Of a stretch of 64,000 nt of DNA, positions 60,701-64,000 are shown piece after piece. Below the pieces are notes generated by a model. It was not told the DNA's origin. It saw nothing but the letters and a program-made list of their open reading frames with translations, and searched no databases. The DNA is from Glandiceps talaboti. Lineage: Eukaryota; Hemichordata; Enteropneusta; Spengelidae. A program made the translations under genes and the position numbers. Position 1 is the stretch's first letter, and each line of letters begins with the position of its first letter. The stretch is taken from assembly GCF_964340395.1 (NCBI RefSeq), contig NC_135555.1, positions 10,165,931 to 10,229,930 of the forward strand, in the 5' to 3' direction.

Positions 60701-63700
60701 TCAATTGGTCAAAATTACCTGATGTGATTTCTACTGATACGTTTCCAACCAAAGATATACAATGTACAGTACCACAACATGATACAAATAATGATTCACC
60801 CCCCCCCCCCCACACCCATAATTTTACTTGTAGTTTTAAAACCTCAGCTAGAAACACTATACACAGGACACTGCTTCAGTCAATGTTCACAACAATCACT
60901 AGGTATATGTAAATATTTCTCAAGTACTTACTGGCATGTCCCCGTATTCTGGATACTTGACTTTCGCTATTACCATTTCCACGGCTTGCTTGTGTTTTTT
61001 TCCAGAGACATGCATGTTATAGCTCTGCAAGAACAAATATAATTCATCACCATAAAGTCGCTGCCTGCAACACTGACAGAATACAAGGGTTTAACATCAC
61101 ACATATTTAGAGAGGCAATACTGGAGTTAATACCTTTTTTTGGGGTAATTTTTACTGTACTATATTTTAAAAGGTAATTGTGCATGAGGTGGTGTACGAA
61201 CTAAGAAGCCTTGCTTTTGGCAGAGCTAAAACCTGGTATTCGGACATACCACATAAACTTTTCGAGAACAATCCCAGGTCATCACATTCTTAATAAGGAT
61301 TCTTTTGTTCTGAACCAGCTTTTTCTATAGCGCTACCAAACAACCTTATATTAATACTAATCCAAAGTAGATCTCTGTATTAAAGTATAAAAACACTAGA
61401 ATAATCAGGAAACCCCTCCATAAGCCATAAACTGCACCAACAATGCCAGATGACAATTCTAACACCATCAAAGCATGCCTCGATCTAACAGTACAGGATT
61501 TTATGGAAGTATTTTACCCAAGTAAAAAAATTATTAACTCGGCTTGTGGCACACCCTCTCTAATCCCCCCCCCCAAAAAAAAAAAAAACATCTTATTTTA
61601 GAAGAGTGACCAATACTCCATACACATGCCAGTATAAGACAAGTCAAGATATCATTTACTGCATATTATGTTTTGTCTAAGATTTGTTTGTTCATTTTTT
61701 CCAATTAATTCAAACAGTAAATCCACTGTATACAAAATAAAAAAAAGAGATGTAGAGTCTCCTTAAAACTCAATTCTACAGTTTTATGAGCGTTCTGATG
61801 CAATAAACACTCAATATCAATATTAATTAATTGTATACAATAATACACGCACACTGTGCTCAATCAGTGGCAATTGCATACACAAGTAGAAAATCCAACC
61901 AAACAAAAAGAGGCTAAAAAGTTGTCAAAAAAATCAATGAATACTCATTATACTACAAGGGTCTCACCCTCTTCAGGCCAAGTCCTTGTACATGATAATG
62001 GCGGTTGCAGGATTAGGATTTTAATGTAGTGGAAAACATCACTTACTATTTCACCTACAGCCTTTACACCACATATCTCACAATATTTAATGGTATCCTC
62101 TTTATGTTGGAACTTTTTCTGTAGTGCTTCTCTCTCCCTCATCGCCTGTTGATGTTCAAACATTTCCCGCTCACGGTTTCTCATCTGTAGGTGTCTTTGT
62201 CGGATATCTCTTGGTGGGGGTGGGGGTAGTAGTGGTGGGGGTGGGGATAGTAGTGATGGGGGTGATGGTAGTAGTGGTGGTGGTCTTGGTGGCCTGTCAA
62301 ATGGCCTAGGTCCTCTAGGTGGCTAAACAAACCAAACATTGACTGTTAATTCTCTACTTACTTCAAGTAATGGTACATGTACAAATGTATAAACAGAGTG
62401 CAAAATTAGTAGTAGTGTAGGACCCATAGAGAACTAAACGTATCTAGACCACCAAATTAGTAGTAGTCCAAGACACATAGCGTGATAAACACCATATCTA
62501 GACCACCAAATTAGCAGTAGTCCAAGACACATACAGTGATAAACACCATATCTAGACCACCAAATTCATAAGGTGGTGGTCTGTTAGACCAGTGGAAAAC
62601 AATATATGTACTGAAACAGTTCACTGGACTAGATCTGATTACCAATACAGTACAAGTTAAATTGAGCCCTGGCAAACCATATATATGTAATTGAATAGTG
62701 ATGCAGCTGTTAAACATGCTATGCATGCTATACTGTATACATGTACAACTTGATATTAAAAGATGAAAACAAACACAAAATGTACCTCCATCCAATCTGG
62801 GCGTCGTCTCTTAGGTTCACTCTCATAAAACTGTGGTCCTGGAGGCACTGGTCTTTTAGAAATAAGGCGACGTACCAATTGTAGTATACTTCTTAATTCA
62901 AAACCTTCAGATTCTTCATAATCCAGTGCATCATCTCTCAAAAACTGGCCTGAAAAATTACCTCCCCTATCCATTCGTTGACCAGGTCTTCCTCTGGTGG
63001 GCAACATTTTTGGAGGATCTTCCTGCCATTGACGACCACCACGTCCACTACTCTTTTCTTGTTGTTGTCTCTGACCTTGCCACTGCCGTCCACTCCTCCC
63101 AGAGCCACTCTGCTGATGGCGTCCTTGATCTTCCCATTGATCACCATCATCAAAATCACCACCTTGGCTTTTTCTGCGACCTTGCCATTGCAGACCTCCC
63201 CTACCAGGGCTTTTCTGACGTCCATACTGTTGCCATTCAGACTCACCACTTCCATATGTTCCACTTTGCTGCCTACCACGACCTCTACCGGCCCCTCCTC
63301 TTTCTCCACGCTGCCTTTGGTCTGACGATTGAGGATAACTCCATTCTGAAGGAGTCTCTAGTAGATATCTACGACTGCCCCTCCCAGAGCTACCCCCTCC
63401 TTGTTGTCTTTGCTCTTGCCGTTGACGTCCGCCCCTTCCGGTGCTTCCTCCTCCGTGCTGCTTTTTTTCTTGCCATTTGTGGTATCCACCTTTCCCTAGC
63501 ATTGACTGAGACCGCCAGTCACTAGAGCCACCCCTGTCAAAAGTATGGCTCTGTTCCTCTTCACCATCATCCTCCCCAAAATCGACTTGATTTTCAAGAA
63601 GTGAAATCTGTTCACATAGACTGGTGTAAGCATCTTTGTATTGCTCTGCAGATCCAGTATCAAAGCTGGCTGCTAACATCTGTCTCTCCATCGTAGCCTT

Positions 63701-64000
63701 CATCTGTCTCGCAGAGAGCAGCTCTGCGCTTTCACCGTCAGCTGCATAACCTGTAGCACAATAATAAGGCAACCACATGTTAATATTGACAGAACTGTAT
63801 GTGTTACTTTGGGTCTGCAGTGTGCATGTACAGATGCAGAACATGTATTTACACAATAAAAGTACAATTACCGCTACTGGTACACATGTGAATTAGATAA
63901 ACCATATTTAAGACTGACTGCTGTCTCTTTTATTTACATGAAACATTATTCAGTGTGTTGTTTTATCTCACTATCAGTAGTAGTATCACATGACCCAGTG
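47496..64000 (-). CDS. Gene D: CIZ1/matrin-like zinc-finger protein with an internal module duplication (5' end outside)
   Basis: Seventeen exons on the minus strand run from 63750 to the stop at 47496 and encode about 1,181 residues; exon 1 and the first scaffold part lie beyond the right edge. After an RGG/Q-rich exon come two consecutive sets of [finger a, D-L-G-D-P linker, finger d, finger e plus acidic tail], then the matrin-type finger and a Gly-rich tail, seven fingers in all. Fingers 2 and 3 of B and C have no counterpart. All internal introns are phase 0 except those at the start of the scaffold exon and before the last finger (phase 1). A nuclear RNA- or DNA-binding role is inferred from the finger type. 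Confidence 0.85.
48502..48617 (-). CDS. Gene D exon: matrin-type finger
   Basis: attacag|GGCAGA to GAG|gtacgt, same 116-nt length and phases as in B. Y-I-S-P-G-F-Y-C-L-V-C-E-E-F-F ... E-H-C-R-C-K-Y-H. Confidence 0.9.
49192..49657 (-). CDS. Gene D exon: His half of finger e2 plus second acidic region and D-E-V-G
   Basis: 155 codons plus one base, tgtcag|GAATAT to ACAG|gtatga. E-Y-D-N-H-V-T-T-V-V-H completes the finger; M-E-V-E-E and D-D-D-D-A runs follow; then S-F-V-D-E-V-G-D and F-A-D-G-Y-T-E-G-V-V-T-G, matching F-A-E-G-Y-V-A-G-K-S-T-G in B. Confidence 0.85.
50077..50163 (-). CDS. Gene D exon: Cys half of finger e2
   Basis: 29 codons, atacag|GAACAC to ACA|gtatgt; W-K-C-H-S-C-E-V-P-C-D-S-S-T. 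Confidence 0.85.
50931..51053 (-). CDS. Gene D exon: His half of finger d2
   Basis: 41 codons, atacag|AATTTG to GAG|gtaatg; N-L-K-I-H-L-S-G-Y-K-H. Confidence 0.85.
51220..51780 (+). mobile_element. LINE 3' end, opposite strand to gene D
   Basis: One frame reads L-Q-K-V-Q-L-K-A-A-R-F-V-L-G-D-Y, T-D-M-L-Q-K-L-E-W and F-H-K-I-L-N-N, the usual end of CR1/Jockey-like ORF2. A short 3' tail and a (GGTTGGGT)n/(GTAG)n-like microsatellite follow. 5'-truncated, as typical of LINE insertions. Confidence 0.75.
51882..51962 (-). CDS. Gene D exon: Cys half of finger d2
   Basis: 27 codons, caacag|GATAAA to TCA|gtaagt; T-C-A-T-C-N-C-N-F-G-K-S. Confidence 0.85.
52737..52868 (-). CDS. Gene D exon: D-L-G-D-P linker 2
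   Basis: 44 codons, aaacag|AAAGAT to GTT|gtaagt; E-I-I-K-D-L-G-D-P-Q-K-K-E-D-A-I-Q-R-V. Confidence 0.85.
52967..53430. repeat. Tandem array, about 67-bp unit, seven copies
   Basis: Units begin AGGAAAAGTCCAGTCAGACTT or AGGAAAATCCAGTCAGACTT variants and contain ACACTTGTATTGATTACT and ATCAACTTA. Start spacing is 65-69 bp. It lies in a gene D intron. Confidence 0.9.
53592..53684 (-). CDS. Gene D exon: His half of finger a2
   Basis: 31 codons, tttacag|AGTTAT to CCG|gtaagt; S-Y-K-N-H-L-A-G-K-K-H-K-Q-A ... M-P. Confidence 0.85.
54143..54274 (-). CDS. Gene D exon: Cys half of finger a2
   Basis: 44 codons, ttgtag|GAAGGA to ATT|gtaagt; C-E-I-C-G-V-K-A-P-G-E-I, nearly the same as a1 (one change). Confidence 0.85.
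54420..54765. repeat. Long (CA)n/(CATA)n microsatellite
   Basis: About 345 bp of CA and CATA repeats in a gene D intron; all ORFs across it are repeat translations. Confidence 0.95.
55254..55589 (-). CDS. Gene D exon: His half of finger e1 plus first acidic region
   Basis: 112 codons, atgtag|GCTTAT to GAA|gtaagt. A-Y-E-D-H-V-P-K-V-T-H completes the finger; then N-L-Q-S-L-Y-E-A-A and an acidic stretch without the D-E-V-G motif. The exon ends in phase 0, not phase 1 as in the terminal copy. Confidence 0.85.
55955..56041 (-). CDS. Gene D exon: Cys half of finger e1
   Basis: 29 codons, ttacag|AAATAC to GTA|gtaagt; W-H-C-P-I-C-D-S-V-F-N-T-E-V. Confidence 0.85.
56414..58115 (-). mobile_element. 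hAT transposon remnant, 5' end intact, 3' end missing
   Basis: Lies in a gene D intron, same strand. The 5' terminus is CAGGGTTCTGCTGACGG at 58115, a hAT-type end. An ORF from 57454 reads 346 codons: a TTF-like C2H2 region (C-R-L-C...H-R-D-A), then hAT-like core segments (F-F-A-I-M-L-D-E-T-S-D-V and G-I-G-T-D-G-A-A-V-M-T-G). It leaves the family sequence after about residue 320, near 56495, and runs on into flanking repeat DNA. The C-terminal dimerisation region is missing, so no active transposase is expected. Confidence 0.8.
58476..58598 (-). CDS. Gene D exon: His half of finger d1
   Basis: 41 codons, ctacag|AATCAT to AAG|gtgaaa; N-H-D-K-H-V-A-G-Y-K-H then V-K-A-R-D-A-V-K-E-E-E-I-D. Same length as in B and in d2. 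Confidence 0.85.
58944..59024 (-). CDS. Gene D exon: Cys half of finger d1
   Basis: 27 codons, ttccag|GATGAG to TCA|gtaagt; Y-C-F-I-C-I-C-D-V-G-K-S, with an extra Cys after the pair as in d2. Confidence 0.85.
59225..59430. mobile_element. Family-1 MITE, third copy
   Basis: TTCTTCATTCAGCCA near 59302 and a matching right end near 59405-59430; flanking CCATTACTTTCCC is the reverse of the sequence beside the copy at 501-620. In a gene D intron. Confidence 0.6.
59502..59633 (-). CDS. Gene D exon: D-L-G-D-P linker 1
   Basis: 44 codons, taacag|GAAGAA to GCT|gtgagt; E-I-I-H-D-L-G-D-P-E-K-K-E-D-A-I-K-R-A. Confidence 0.85.
60932..61024 (-). CDS. Gene D exon: His half of finger a1
   Basis: 31 codons, cttgcag|AGCTAT to CCA|gtaagt (S-Y-N-M-H-V-S-G-K-K-H ... 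M-P). Confidence 0.85.
62047..62322 (-). CDS. Gene D exon: Pro-rich linker and Cys half of finger a1
   Basis: 92 codons, gtttag|CCACCT to ATA|gtaagt. A Pro/Leu/Ser-rich run (P-P-P-L-L-P-S-P-P) is followed by a charged helix (N-R-E-R-E-M-F-E-H-Q-Q) and C-E-I-C-G-V-K-A-V-G-E-I. Confidence 0.85.
62786..63750 (-). CDS. Gene D scaffold exon (second or later exon)
   Basis: 321 codons, gctacag|GTTATG to GAG|gtacat. It begins with the K-Q-M-type helix (S-A-R-Q-M-K-A-T-M-E-R-Q-M) and Y-K-D-A-Y-T-S-L, then a long G/R/Q/S stretch (R-G-G-R-Q-R-Q-E-Q-R), and ends K-R-R-R-P-D-W-M-E. The upstream D-Y-G-H-G-S-Q part must be on an exon outside the window or lost. Confidence 0.85.

Overview
This is animal genomic DNA. 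Genes are split by many short GT-AG introns, and there are long dinucleotide and tetranucleotide tracts, inverted-repeat elements, LINE fragments and a hAT remnant. TACATGTA-like words are frequent. An invertebrate such as a lancelet or another deuterostome would fit, but nothing in the window fixes the species.

The main content is a cluster of four paralogous genes, called A to D here. A (minus) starts at 7138 and runs off the left edge. B (plus, 8540-30293) is complete. C (minus, 43748 to about 34300) is damaged at its 3' end. D (minus, right edge to 47496) lacks only its 5' part. In A-C a tiny first exon (M-A-x..., phase 1) is followed by a large Q-rich exon. That exon has a conserved D-Y-G-H-G-S-Q motif (A-C), a conserved helix around K-Q-M (A-D) and a basic end, K-R-R-R-x-D. 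The exons after it encode U1/matrin-type C-x2-C-x11/12-H-x5-H zinc fingers. B and D then have an acidic region, a D-E-V-G motif, one matrin-type finger inside a single exon, and a Gly/Arg-rich tail. The order resembles CIZ1 and, at the C-terminus, matrin-3/ZNF638/RBM20, so nuclear-matrix or RNA-linked proteins are likely. Orthology is inference.

The most striking property is that every internal finger is cut by a phase-0 intron between its Cys pair and its His pair. The half-finger exons have nearly fixed lengths in all paralogues (87/93, 102, 54, 123 and 87 nt), so any Cys half can be spliced in frame to any His half. D has duplicated a whole run of such exons (finger a, DLGDP linker, finger d, finger e plus acidic tail) inside the gene. 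C has a one-base frameshift, has lost the exons for the linker, fingers 4 and 5 and the acidic region, and carries a tandemly duplicated, His-less relic of the last finger. B and C share a 221-bp tract at 98% identity, which suggests gene conversion, and a matching 42-bp leader.

Mobile DNA lies in introns and between genes: a LINE piece with an FADD motif and an associated 316-codon ORF in B, a LINE 3' end and a 3'-truncated hAT with an intact 5' terminus in D, several MITE-like inverted repeats, a 114-bp satellite in C and a 67-bp array in D. I see no rRNA, tRNA or CRISPR.
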